Source: Deltaproteobacteria bacterium (lineage in GTDB: Bacteria; Myxococcota_A; Polyangia; Polyangiales; JADJMO01). From it: 53,449 nucleotides of DNA. The stretch lies in assembly GCA_016182965.1 (NCBI GenBank), contig JACPFM010000154.1, positions 1 through 53,449 of the forward strand, in the 5' to 3' direction. How positions within the stretch are numbered: position 1 is the stretch's first letter; each line of letters starts with the position of its first letter. This document shows positions 34,491-41,843 of this stretch, one piece after another. The translations under genes were made by a program, and so were the position numbers. The notes beneath the pieces were generated by a model. The model saw only the letters and a list, made by a program, of their open reading frames with translations. It had not been told where the DNA came from and searched no databases.

Positions 34491-36656
34491 ATGCGACGCA
34501 GCGATCAGCCACTTTTTCCGCTCCGTGCGCTCCGGTGGGCGAGCGCGGCCCTCATCGTGTCCGGAGCGCTCTCCGGCGCTGCGTCGTGCAAGAGCAGCGG
34601 CGTGTCGCTCAGCGTCGATCTGCGCACCGACTACCTGCCCGGTCGTGAGTTCGCGACCGTGCGCACCGAGGTCATCCCCGACGGCGGCGGCAGCATGCTG
34701 AGCGAGCAGGCGGTCAAGCCCAACGATCCGGGCTTCGTCGAGGGCTCGCGCGTCGCGGATTTCGGCGACCTCCCCAAGGGCGACGCGCTCGTGAAGGTGA
34801 AGGTCTTCTCGCCGGAGGGCGAGCCGCTCGTCGAGCGCTTCGCGCGCGTGGCGATCAACGGCGACTCGGGCGTGGTGTGCCCCGCGCCCGGCGGCGACAC
34901 GTCGCTGAACACGTGCGATCGGGGCAAGTGCGTCCGCGCCGAGTGCACCCCGTCGACGCCACAGTACTGCGGCGAGCCCGAGTGCAGCGGCGACACCGAC
35001 TGTCACCCGGATTTCGAGTGCGTGTCGTCGCGTTGCGTCGGCGGCACCTGCCTGTTCCTCCCGGTCGACAGCAAGTGCGACCCGAAGCAGACCTGCGACG
35101 CGACGGTGGGCTGCACGCCCCCGCTCGGACCGGCATGCACGCCGACCGGCAGCACCGAGACCAACTGCACCGACGGCAAGGACGACGACTGCGACGGTCG
35201 GGTCGACTGCATCGACACCGACTGCGACGGCAAGACCTGCGAAGACGGCGATCTCTGCACCGAGGGCGAGACCTGCAGCAAGGCCGCCTGCAGCGGCGGC
35301 ACCGCCAAGACCTGCGACGACAAGAACGACTGCACCGCCGACGCGTGCGATCCGGTGACCGGCTGCAAGGTCGCCCCGCTCGACAGCGGCTCGTGTGACG
35401 ACGGCGACGCGTGCACCGACGGCGATCACTGCGCCGAGGGCAAGTGCGTCGGCAGCGGCTCGACCAAGTGCGACGACGGCAACCCCTGCACCGACGACAC
35501 CTGCGACGCGGCCGGCGGCTGCAAGCACGTAAACAACACCGCCACGTGCGACGACGGCGACGCGTGCACCACCGGCGACGTCTGCGCCGGCGGCACGTGC
35601 AAGGCGGGCACGGCGAAGAGCTGCGACGACGGCAACGCCTGCACCGACGACTCGTGCGATCCGGCGACCGGCTGCAAGAACGCCAACAACACCGCGCCCT
35701 GCAACGACGACGTGTTCTGCAACGGCGCCGACACCTGCGCGAGCGGCGCCTGCACGGTGCACGCGGGCAACCCGTGCGGCACCATCTGCGACGAGCCGAG
35801 CAAGAAGTGCCTCAGCTGCCTGAGCGCGACCGACTGCGGTCCGGTGACCTACGGCGCGTGGAGCGCCTGCACCGGCTTCACCGGCACGTGCGACTCCAGC
35901 GGCACCCGATCGCGCACGGTGACCACGCCGAGCTGCGCGGGCGGCACCTGCTCGTACGCGACCTCGACCGAGACCGAGGCGTGCGCGCGCGTCACCGAGG
36001 GCACCGTCTGCGGCACCGTCGCCTACGGCGTCTGGGGCGCCTGCGGCGGCTTCGCGAGCACGTGCGACACGACCGGCACGCAGTCGCGGTCGGTGACCAC
36101 GCCCACCTGCAAGTCCGACGTCTGCACCAACGTCGTGACCACCGGCTCGCAGGCCTGCACCCGCAGCACCACCGGCGTCACCTGCGGCACCACCACGTAC
36201 GGCGCGTGGGGTTCCTGCGGCGGGTTCGCCTCGGCGTGCGACACCACGGGCACGCAGAGCCGCAGCAGGACGACCTACGCCTGCTCGGGCGGCACCTGCG
36301 CGGCCAGCACCGGCAGCGTGTCGCAGAGCTGCACGCGCACCGTCGCGAACGGCACGTCGTGCGGCACCAACAGCTACTGCTGCAGCGGCGGGTGCTACGC
36401 CAAGAACAGCGCCGCCCACTGCAGCTCGTGCGGCATCTCCTGCGGCACGGGCAGCTGCGTCTCGATCGGCAGCGGCCACTACTCCTGCACCTGCTCGAGC
36501 AACCAGCAGTGCATCGACCGGGGCTTCGGCAGCGGCGCGACCTGCTGGTCGCCGAGCGGCACGACGGTCTGCAACTGCCAGTGCACCACCGCCAACTGCT
36601 GCGCGGGCGGCGCGGACTGCTACAAGCCGAGCGGGATCAATTACTGCAGCTATTGA
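34491..36656 (+). CDS. Large Cys-rich repeat lipoprotein or surface protein
   Basis: A 721-residue secreted protein. The signal (ALIVSGALSGAASCKSSG) has a lipobox-like AASC. Residues 30-130 form a beta domain. Residues 140-430 are Cys-rich, with at least five units like CDDGNPCTDDTCDAAGGC and CDDGDACTTGDVCAGGTC of the extracellular Dictyostelium-type CTDC family found in myxobacteria, plus a DGKDDDCDGRVDCIDTDCDG stretch that could bind calcium. Residues 440-620 carry three thrombospondin-1-like units (YGAWSACTGF, YGVWGACGGF, YGAWGSCGGF, each about 55 residues). A final Cys knot-like region ends YCSY. Such proteins act outside the cell in adhesion or matrix. The repeat locus at 36.7 kb starts 53 bases after its stop. 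Confidence 0.85.
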   Translation: MRRSDQPLFPLRALRWASAALIVSGALSGAASCKSSGVSLSVDLRTDYLPGREFATVRTEVIPDGGGSMLSEQAVKPNDPGFVEGSRVADFGDLPKGDALVKVKVFSPEGEPLVERFARVAINGDSGVVCPAPGGDTSLNTCDRGKCVRAECTPSTPQYCGEPECSGDTDCHPDFECVSSRCVGGTCLFLPVDSKCDPKQTCDATVGCTPPLGPACTPTGSTETNCTDGKDDDCDGRVDCIDTDCDGKTCEDGDLCTEGETCSKAACSGGTAKTCDDKNDCTADACDPVTGCKVAPLDSGSCDDGDACTDGDHCAEGKCVGSGSTKCDDGNPCTDDTCDAAGGCKHVNNTATCDDGDACTTGDVCAGGTCKAGTAKSCDDGNACTDDSCDPATGCKNANNTAPCNDDVFCNGADTCASGACTVHAGNPCGTICDEPSKKCLSCLSATDCGPVTYGAWSACTGFTGTCDSSGTRSRTVTTPSCAGGTCSYATSTETEACARVTEGTVCGTVAYGVWGACGGFASTCDTTGTQSRSVTTPTCKSDVCTNVVTTGSQACTRSTTGVTCGTTTYGAWGSCGGFASACDTTGTQSRSRTTYACSGGTCAASTGSVSQSCTRTVANGTSCGTNSYCCSGGCYAKNSAAHCSSCGISCGTGSCVSIGSGHYSCTCSSNQQCIDRGFGSGATCWSPSGTTVCNCQCTTANCCAGGADCYKPSGINYCSY

Positions 36657-36708
36657 GGCGCCGGTCGCGGTTCTCACGCGCCGACGCTGACGCTGCTCGC
36701 GAAGACCC

Positions 36709-37098
36709 GGTCATCAGTCGTCAGTCGTCAGTCGTCAGTCGTCAGTCGTCAGTCGTCAGTCGTCAGTCGAGACGAGACGAGACGAGAACGACCACCTTTC
36801 TCTCCCTCTCTCTCGACTGACGACTGACGACTGGGACCACTGACGACACGAAGGCCCGGTCATCAGTCATCAGTCATCAGTCGACACGAGACGAGACGAG
36901 ACGAGGCGAGACGAGACGAGACGAGACGAGACGAGACGAGACGAGACGAGAACGACCGCCTCGCTCTGCTCTCGCTCTCGCTCTCTCTCTCTCGACTGAC
37001 GACTGACGACTGACGACTGACACGACTGACGACTGACACGACTGACGACTGACACGACTGACGACTGACACGACTGACGACTGACACGACTGACGTCT
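36709..37098. repeat. Heptad repeat element, locus 5 (largest, duplicated)
   Basis: This 390-base locus fills the convergent gap 36657-37101. It contains two successive copies of one plan. Each starts CCCGGTCATCAGTC, runs into CAGTCGT- or CAGTCAT-type heptads, then a pentamer tract (GACGA)n, then AACGACC, a polypyrimidine stretch and inverse GACGACT heptads. Copy A spans about 36706-36832 and copy B about 36855-37098. Copy B has a longer pentamer tract (36889-36955), and its right arm is made of a 16-bp higher-order unit (GACTGAC plus GACTGACAC) repeated to 37094. No gene is present. Confidence 0.92.
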
Positions 37099-37101
37099 GC
37101 G

Positions 37102-37743
37102 TCAGCGCTTGCGACCGCGAGCGCGTGCCGGCGCCCGCAGGCGCTTGCGGTAGGTGCGCACGGCTTCGGTCTGGTCGTCGGTGAAGAGCAGCTTGGCGAC
37201 GACCGACAGGTCGATCTCGGGAATGAGCTCGCTGCGGGGGATCTTCACGTACCGTTCGTCGCGCAGCGCGTGCACCTCGATGCCGCGCCGGGCGCTCCAC
37301 AGCCACACCTCGGCGACGCCGAGCTTGCGGTAGATCTCGAGCTTGTCGAGGCCGCCGCGCGTCCATTCGACCTCGATGGCGAGATCGGGCACCTTCTTGC
37401 GCGCGGTGCCGAGGATGTAGCACTCGTCGGGCTCGGCGCCGCGCTGCTTGGCGCGCCGCTTGAGCGTCCACGAGCCGAAGCCGTTGAGGGTGAGATGCCG
37501 CTCCTCTGCGAACGCCTCGACGAGCCGCGCGAACGTCTTCTTGATCCCCTCGTGGTCGATCGACGGGCTCATGAGCTCGATCGTCCCTTCGAGGAAGTAC
37601 ATGCGCGGCGCGCCGCGGTCGCCGCGGATCGCGAGGAGCGTCTCGTAGTCGCGGAAGGTCTTGCCGAAGAGGAACACGCGCTGATCGAGGCGCTCCTCGT
37701 CGAGCTCCGGCGGCAGGGACGACGCGGCGACCATGGTTTCCAT
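37102..37743 (-). CDS. Uma2-family (DUF820) putative nuclease-fold protein
   Basis: A 213-residue protein of the Uma2 family, which has a PD-(D/E)xK restriction-endonuclease fold. Seen are YFLEGTIELMSPSIDHEGIKK (family N-terminal motif), the catalytic-core-like PDLAIEVEW with Asp and Glu, and KLEIYRKLGVAEVWLW. The C-terminus is strongly basic (RAPARARGRKR). In cyanobacteria and myxobacteria these genes are multi-copy with unproven function. The start is ATG 37743 or, three codons on, ATG 37734; neither has a clear ribosome site. It is the last of a minus-strand set and its stop lies four bases from the heptad element. Confidence 0.88.
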   Translation of the reverse strand: METMVAASSLPPELDEERLDQRVFLFGKTFRDYETLLAIRGDRGAPRMYFLEGTIELMSPSIDHEGIKKTFARLVEAFAEERHLTLNGFGSWTLKRRAKQRGAEPDECYILGTARKKVPDLAIEVEWTRGGLDKLEIYRKLGVAEVWLWSARRGIEVHALRDERYVKIPRSELIPEIDLSVVAKLLFTDDQTEAVRTYRKRLRAPARARGRKR

Positions 37744-37847
37744 AGGGTAGTCGCAGCCGGCGGGAGGGTCGAACCCCACGGGGATCGCGGGACGGAGCGC
37801 CTGGCCATGCACCGGGTCGACCGCGACCGACCGGCGGTTGCGTGCGG

Positions 37848-38825
37848 TCAGAACCGCGCTTCGGCGAACGCGAGCAGGGTGGCGCGCAGCAGGGTGAACG
37901 AGAAGTCGACCTCGGGGATGGCGAGCTGCGTCTGATCGCCGTCGAGGTACGGATCGTCGGCGTAGTACCGCTGCTTCAGCGAACCGGAGACCGCGCGGAG
38001 GTACTGCAGCTGCAGGCTCAGACCGAGGTGCATGCTCTTGCCGACCCGCAGCGCCGGCCCGCCGCTCAACGCGAAGCCGAGGCCGTACGGCTCCGAGCGC
38101 GCGATCTTGTGACGCAGCACGTGATCGTCCTCGTGGGACGACCACGAGCCGAGCACGCGCGCCTCGGTGACGAACACCGCGTTCGGCGAGAGCTGCCCGT
38201 CGACGCGCACGCCGAGGAACGCGATGCGATAGCGGGTGTCGTACGTGAGCGCGAGGGTGTCGTCGGGCAGCGCGACGCTCACGCGGCTGCCGGTCTGATC
38301 GAGCTGCCAGCCCGACGCGCCGCGCACGTCGTGGGCGTAGGACTCGTAGCGGAACCCCGCGGTCACGAGGGCGCGCACTGCCGGCGAGAGCTGGGCGACG
38401 CGCGCGCCGACGCCCAGCTCCGCGTTCCACAGGCGCAGCTCGGCGCGCGACTCGGTGTGGCTGAACTCGATGGTCTGCGACTGCGACGCGGTGCGCGCCG
38501 TGATGAAGTCCGAGTCGACCATCTTGCCCCACGGATGGTGCAGGTTCGTGTGCACCGATCCGAAGAAGGCGAACGACCCGGCGTCCACCGACGCGGCGAC
38601 GCCGCCGAGGGTGGTGTTCAGCGGGTAGGTGAGCTCGCTCGATGCCTCGTACGAGGTGGTCGGGTCCGACGCCTGCGGGATGGCGAACGCGAGGTCGAAG
38701 CTCTCGGAGCCGCCCTGCAGGCCGAGCTCGGGGCGCGCGGCGACGGCGATCTCGGCGCGCGCGACGGCGGGGATCACGAGGGTCGCAGCGACAGATGCGG
38801 CGAGCGCCGAGGCGAGGCGGACCAT
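37848..38825 (-). CDS. Omptin-like outer-membrane protease
   Basis: A 325-residue protein with a signal peptide (to about ARA, residue 24) and a barrel-like mature chain ending AEARF. I aligned it by eye with E. coli OmpT. GKMVDSDF matches OmpT GNMVDQDW, giving Asp104 and Asp106 for OmpT D83 and D85. The segment SSHEDDHV matches SSDNDEHY, giving Asp233 and His235 for D210 and H212. All four catalytic residues are therefore in place, and the C-terminal strands also fit a ten-strand barrel. Omptins cleave peptides at the cell surface, usually between basic residues, and need LPS. The match is family-level; specificity is unknown. It lies 29 bases behind the zinc-ribbon gene. Confidence 0.75.
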   Translation of the reverse strand: MVRLASALAASVAATLVIPAVARAEIAVAARPELGLQGGSESFDLAFAIPQASDPTTSYEASSELTYPLNTTLGGVAASVDAGSFAFFGSVHTNLHHPWGKMVDSDFITARTASQSQTIEFSHTESRAELRLWNAELGVGARVAQLSPAVRALVTAGFRYESYAHDVRGASGWQLDQTGSRVSVALPDDTLALTYDTRYRIAFLGVRVDGQLSPNAVFVTEARVLGSWSSHEDDHVLRHKIARSEPYGLGFALSGGPALRVGKSMHLGLSLQLQYLRAVSGSLKQRYYADDPYLDGDQTQLAIPEVDFSFTLLRATLLAFAEARF

Positions 38826-38854
38826 CGCGCGAGCATATCCCCGCGCGACGGCGG

Positions 38855-39667
38855 CTACTCCTCCTCGAACGACTCCTGCTCGAGCATCTCGCCGGGGATG
38901 AAGGTCTGCTCGCCGTCGGGCAGCCGCACGACGTACCCGTGCCGCTCGATGACCGCGGGCACGCGCCGACCGTCTTCGAGGACGATGGCGACGCGCGCGC
39001 CGGGCCCGAAGATGGCCGCGCGCTCCGGCCGTGTCTCCTCGACGTCCTCGAGGGGCGCGACGGTGATCGCGATCTCGCGGAGATCGACGCGCGTGCCCGG
39101 GAGGTACCACTCGCCCGCCATCCAGCCCAGGAGCTCGTCGACCCGATCGAGCCGATCGATCCGCACCTCGCCCCTGTCGAGCGCCGCGTGCAGCGCCTCC
39201 TCCACGTGCCGCGCGATGCCCTCGTGCAGGCTGGTCTCGAGCGCCCCCTCGGCGATCGTGCGCGGATCGTCGCCGGCGGCGATCAGCTTGGCCGGATCGA
39301 AGGCCACGAAGGTGGCGGTGCCGTGGATGCGCGCGTCGGCGGCCTTGCCGCGCTGCTCTAGCCTGGTCTCCCTCGCGACCCGGATGCGCACCGGGGTGCG
39401 CTTGACGAACGCCGCGGTGTCGCACGGCCGCGACAGCTGGTGTCGCCCCGGCTCGAGGACGACGGTCGGATCGCCGCCGAGCAGCCCGACGAACACCTCG
39501 TCGGGGTCGACGGTGACCTGCGTGCCCTCGCCTCCGCCCTCGGTGACCGCGACGAGCGCCTCCTCGTCTTCGGGGCGCGCCAGCAATGGGCGCGGCGCCG
39601 GCGCGCCGCACTCGATGCAGAACCTCCCCTCGACCTCGCTGCCGCACTGGCCGCAGATGAGCGCCAT
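38855..39667 (-). CDS. Zinc-ribbon protein with SPFH-like body
   Basis: A 270-residue cytoplasmic protein. Residues 5-20 form a zinc ribbon (CGQCGSEVEGRFCIECG, two CxxC knuckles). The middle (EVFVGLLGGDPTVVLEPGRHQL, VRIRVARETRLEQRG, TATFVAFDPAKLI) resembles the beta-rich part of SPFH/virion-core-like proteins that carry zinc ribbons. A helical stretch (TSLHEGIARHVEEALHAAL) follows, and the C-terminus has a KOW/SH3-like strand pair (VAIVLEDGRRVPAVIERHGYVVRLPDGEQ). The ATG has GAGGGA upstream. It sits 21 bases behind the kinase gene and 29 before the omptin-like gene, so a single operon is likely. Function unknown. Confidence 0.7.
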   Translation of the reverse strand: MALICGQCGSEVEGRFCIECGAPAPRPLLARPEDEEALVAVTEGGGEGTQVTVDPDEVFVGLLGGDPTVVLEPGRHQLSRPCDTAAFVKRTPVRIRVARETRLEQRGKAADARIHGTATFVAFDPAKLIAAGDDPRTIAEGALETSLHEGIARHVEEALHAALDRGEVRIDRLDRVDELLGWMAGEWYLPGTRVDLREIAITVAPLEDVEETRPERAAIFGPGARVAIVLEDGRRVPAVIERHGYVVRLPDGEQTFIPGEMLEQESFEEE

Positions 39668-39688
39668 TCGCTGTCCCTCTCGTGTCGT

Positions 39689-41800
39689 TCAGACGAGCCC
39701 GATCATCCGCGAGAGCCGCGCGCACACGATCGCCCGCACGACCACCGCCGGCGGCGCGTCGATGCGGTCGACGAGCGCGTTCGGATCGACCGGCTGGCGC
39801 GCCCGCTCGACCACCTGCTCGACGATCGGCGACCACCCCGCCGCGCGCAGCGGGCCGGGCGCGTCGAGCGCGACCACGTTCGTGCGCCACACGTCGCGGC
39901 GCGCGATCGCGCGGTGATCGGGGAGCACCAGCGCGACGCCCTCCTCGATGAGCGGCCCGATCTGGAGCGACAGCCGGTGCTCGACCTTGCGCGGCTTGCC
40001 CTCCCGGTAGAAGGAGAGCTCGCCGCTGCGCCAGTCGAAGAGCTCGACGATGGCGCGACGCGCGCAGGCGGCGAGGTGCCTCGACCACACGTCGGGCGCG
40101 ACGAGACCGAGCCCGATCAGCGCGTGACCGATGTCCTCGCCGAGGCGGCCTCCGTACGAGCGCGCGCGCTCGTAGTCGGCCTGCGACAGCTGCCCTTGCG
40201 CGACGAGCGGCTCGGCGAGCTCGGCGTCGGGCTGCGGCACGTGCAGCGCGTGCCCTTCGTGGAAGTAGATCTCGACCCGTTCGTCGGCGCGGGTCGCGAA
40301 CAGGGCGCCGGTCGCGCGGCGGCCCGCGATCCAGGCGAGCGCGCCGGCCGCGCCGGGATCGCCCCCGAGGTGCGTGTCGGAGGGCTCGCTCGCCGGTCCG
40401 CACCAGTCGGGCGCGCCGAGGCCGGCGATCTGCGCGGTCGCCGCGCTCTGGCGAGGCGCGAGGTGCCCGGCGAGATCGTCGATCTTGCGGAGCGGCACGA
40501 ACCCGGTGCCGAGGAAGTCGATCTCGTCGTCGGGCGAGAGCGCGCCGCTCGCGACCATCTCGACCAGCTGGGCGTAGTACAGCGGACCGAGGGTGCGACC
40601 GTCGGTGGTACGCACGTGCGAGGGGGTCAGCTGATAGCGCGAAGTCGCGCCTATGGCGCGCGGTGGTAAAGCGCCTATTGCGCGCGGTGGTAAAGCGCCG
40701 ATGGCGCGCGGGGGTGGGGGCGCCTCGCGGATGGCCACCGGCGGAATGGACATCATCGCCCCGGGGAACATCGACGGCGGCGAGACCACGAGCGGGGGCG
40801 GACGCACGTCGGCGCGCACCTCCTCGCCGCGGACGCGCGACACCACCCGCCCGATCTCGGCCCGCACGTCGTCGCACGGGGACGTGCGCGCACTTGGACC
40901 GTCGGCGGCGGCGAACGGCGCGAGCGCGTTGGAGAGCGCCCGCGCGTCGGGGTAGCGGTCGTTCGGATCGCGCGCGAGCGCGCGCTCGAGCACCGAGACG
41001 AGCGCCGGCGGGAGGTGACCGCCGTGCGTCTTCAGCGCGTCGATGCGCCCGTCGCGGACGGCGAGGAGCACCGCGAGCTGCCCCGAGCCGTCGAAGAGGC
41101 GCCGCCCGAGCAGCGCCTCGCAGAGCACGTTCGCCGCCGCGAACAGATCGGTGCGCTGATCGACCTTCTCGCCGGCGACCTGCTCGGGCGCGAGGTAGGC
41201 GAACTTGCCGCGCACCCCGAGGCCGGCGGGCGTGCGCGTGGAGGTGATGTACCGGGCGATGCCGAGATCGCCGAGCTTCACGTCGCCCTCGGTCGACAGG
41301 TACACGTTCGACGGCGTCACGTCGCGGTGGATGATCTCGAGCGGCGTGCCGTCCTCCCCGCGCGCGTCGTGCAGCGCGGCGAGCGCGGCGAGCAGCGAGC
41401 GCACGATCGACACGGCGACGCCCGTCGACAAGCGCTCGCCGTGCTGCCGGCCGAAGCGGAGCACCGCGTCGAGATCGGCTCCGAGCACCAGCTCCATCGC
41501 GAGCCACGGCTCGTCGCCCGCGAAGCCCGAGCCGAAGCAGGAGACGATGTTCGGGTGCGTGCACCGCGCGTAGATCGCCGCCTCCTTGGCGAACGCGCCG
41601 CGCGCGTCGGCGTCGCGCAGGAGCGACGGCAGCAGGCGCTTCACGACGAGCGGTCGCAAGCCCTCGCGCGGAGCGCCGGCGCCCTCGGCGTCGCTTTGGG
41701 CGTTCGCAAAGTGCGCCGTCCACACCTCCGCCGTCCCGCCGCTCGCGAGACGGTGCTCGAGCAGGAACGGACCGAACGCGATCGCCCCCCCGTTGGTCAT
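39689..41800 (-). CDS. Ser/Thr protein kinase with GYF-like and PATAN (DUF4388) domains
   Basis: A 703-residue soluble kinase. The Gly loop is LASGGTAEVWTA (18-29), Lys54 lies in LVVKRLL and Glu73 on helix C. HRDVTPSN has Asp160. The activation-loop start is DLG (178-180) instead of DFG, a conservative change also seen in active kinases. FAYLAPEQ follows. After the C-lobe comes a Pro-rich linker with three 8-residue repeats (PPRAIGAL), then a GYF_2-like module (DGRTLGPLYYAQLVEMVASGAL, about 435-485). The C-terminal half is a PATAN/DUF4388-like signalling domain (TGALFATRADERVEIYFHEG, then LFDWRSGELSFYREG). There is no membrane segment. It heads the minus-strand set with the zinc-ribbon and omptin-like genes. 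Confidence 0.9.
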   Translation of the reverse strand: MTNGGAIAFGPFLLEHRLASGGTAEVWTAHFANAQSDAEGAGAPREGLRPLVVKRLLPSLLRDADARGAFAKEAAIYARCTHPNIVSCFGSGFAGDEPWLAMELVLGADLDAVLRFGRQHGERLSTGVAVSIVRSLLAALAALHDARGEDGTPLEIIHRDVTPSNVYLSTEGDVKLGDLGIARYITSTRTPAGLGVRGKFAYLAPEQVAGEKVDQRTDLFAAANVLCEALLGRRLFDGSGQLAVLLAVRDGRIDALKTHGGHLPPALVSVLERALARDPNDRYPDARALSNALAPFAAADGPSARTSPCDDVRAEIGRVVSRVRGEEVRADVRPPPLVVSPPSMFPGAMMSIPPVAIREAPPPPRAIGALPPRAIGALPPRAIGATSRYQLTPSHVRTTDGRTLGPLYYAQLVEMVASGALSPDDEIDFLGTGFVPLRKIDDLAGHLAPRQSAATAQIAGLGAPDWCGPASEPSDTHLGGDPGAAGALAWIAGRRATGALFATRADERVEIYFHEGHALHVPQPDAELAEPLVAQGQLSQADYERARSYGGRLGEDIGHALIGLGLVAPDVWSRHLAACARRAIVELFDWRSGELSFYREGKPRKVEHRLSLQIGPLIEEGVALVLPDHRAIARRDVWRTNVVALDAPGPLRAAGWSPIVEQVVERARQPVDPNALVDRIDAPPAVVVRAIVCARLSRMIGLV
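40647..40718. repeat. In-frame 24-bp tandem repeat inside the kinase gene
   Basis: Three 24-bp copies (40647-40670, 40671-40694, 40695-40718); the third has diverged. On the coding strand each gives an 8-residue PPRAIGAL unit in the linker between the kinase and GYF-like domains. Confidence 0.85.
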
Positions 41801-41843
41801 GCGAACGGACAGGATACCGAAATCGCGTTCGACCGCCGCGCGA

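Noticed and set aside
36709..37098. Possible CRISPR array
   Set aside because: Units of 5, 7 and 16 bp are contiguous with no unique spacers, the arms are inverted, and no cas gene is near.
37848..41723. One 1291-residue open frame spanning the omptin-like, zinc-ribbon and kinase region
   Set aside because: Only its last 325 codons are protein-like (the omptin-like gene). The rest is antisense-frame noise through two genes that are better supported in other frames.
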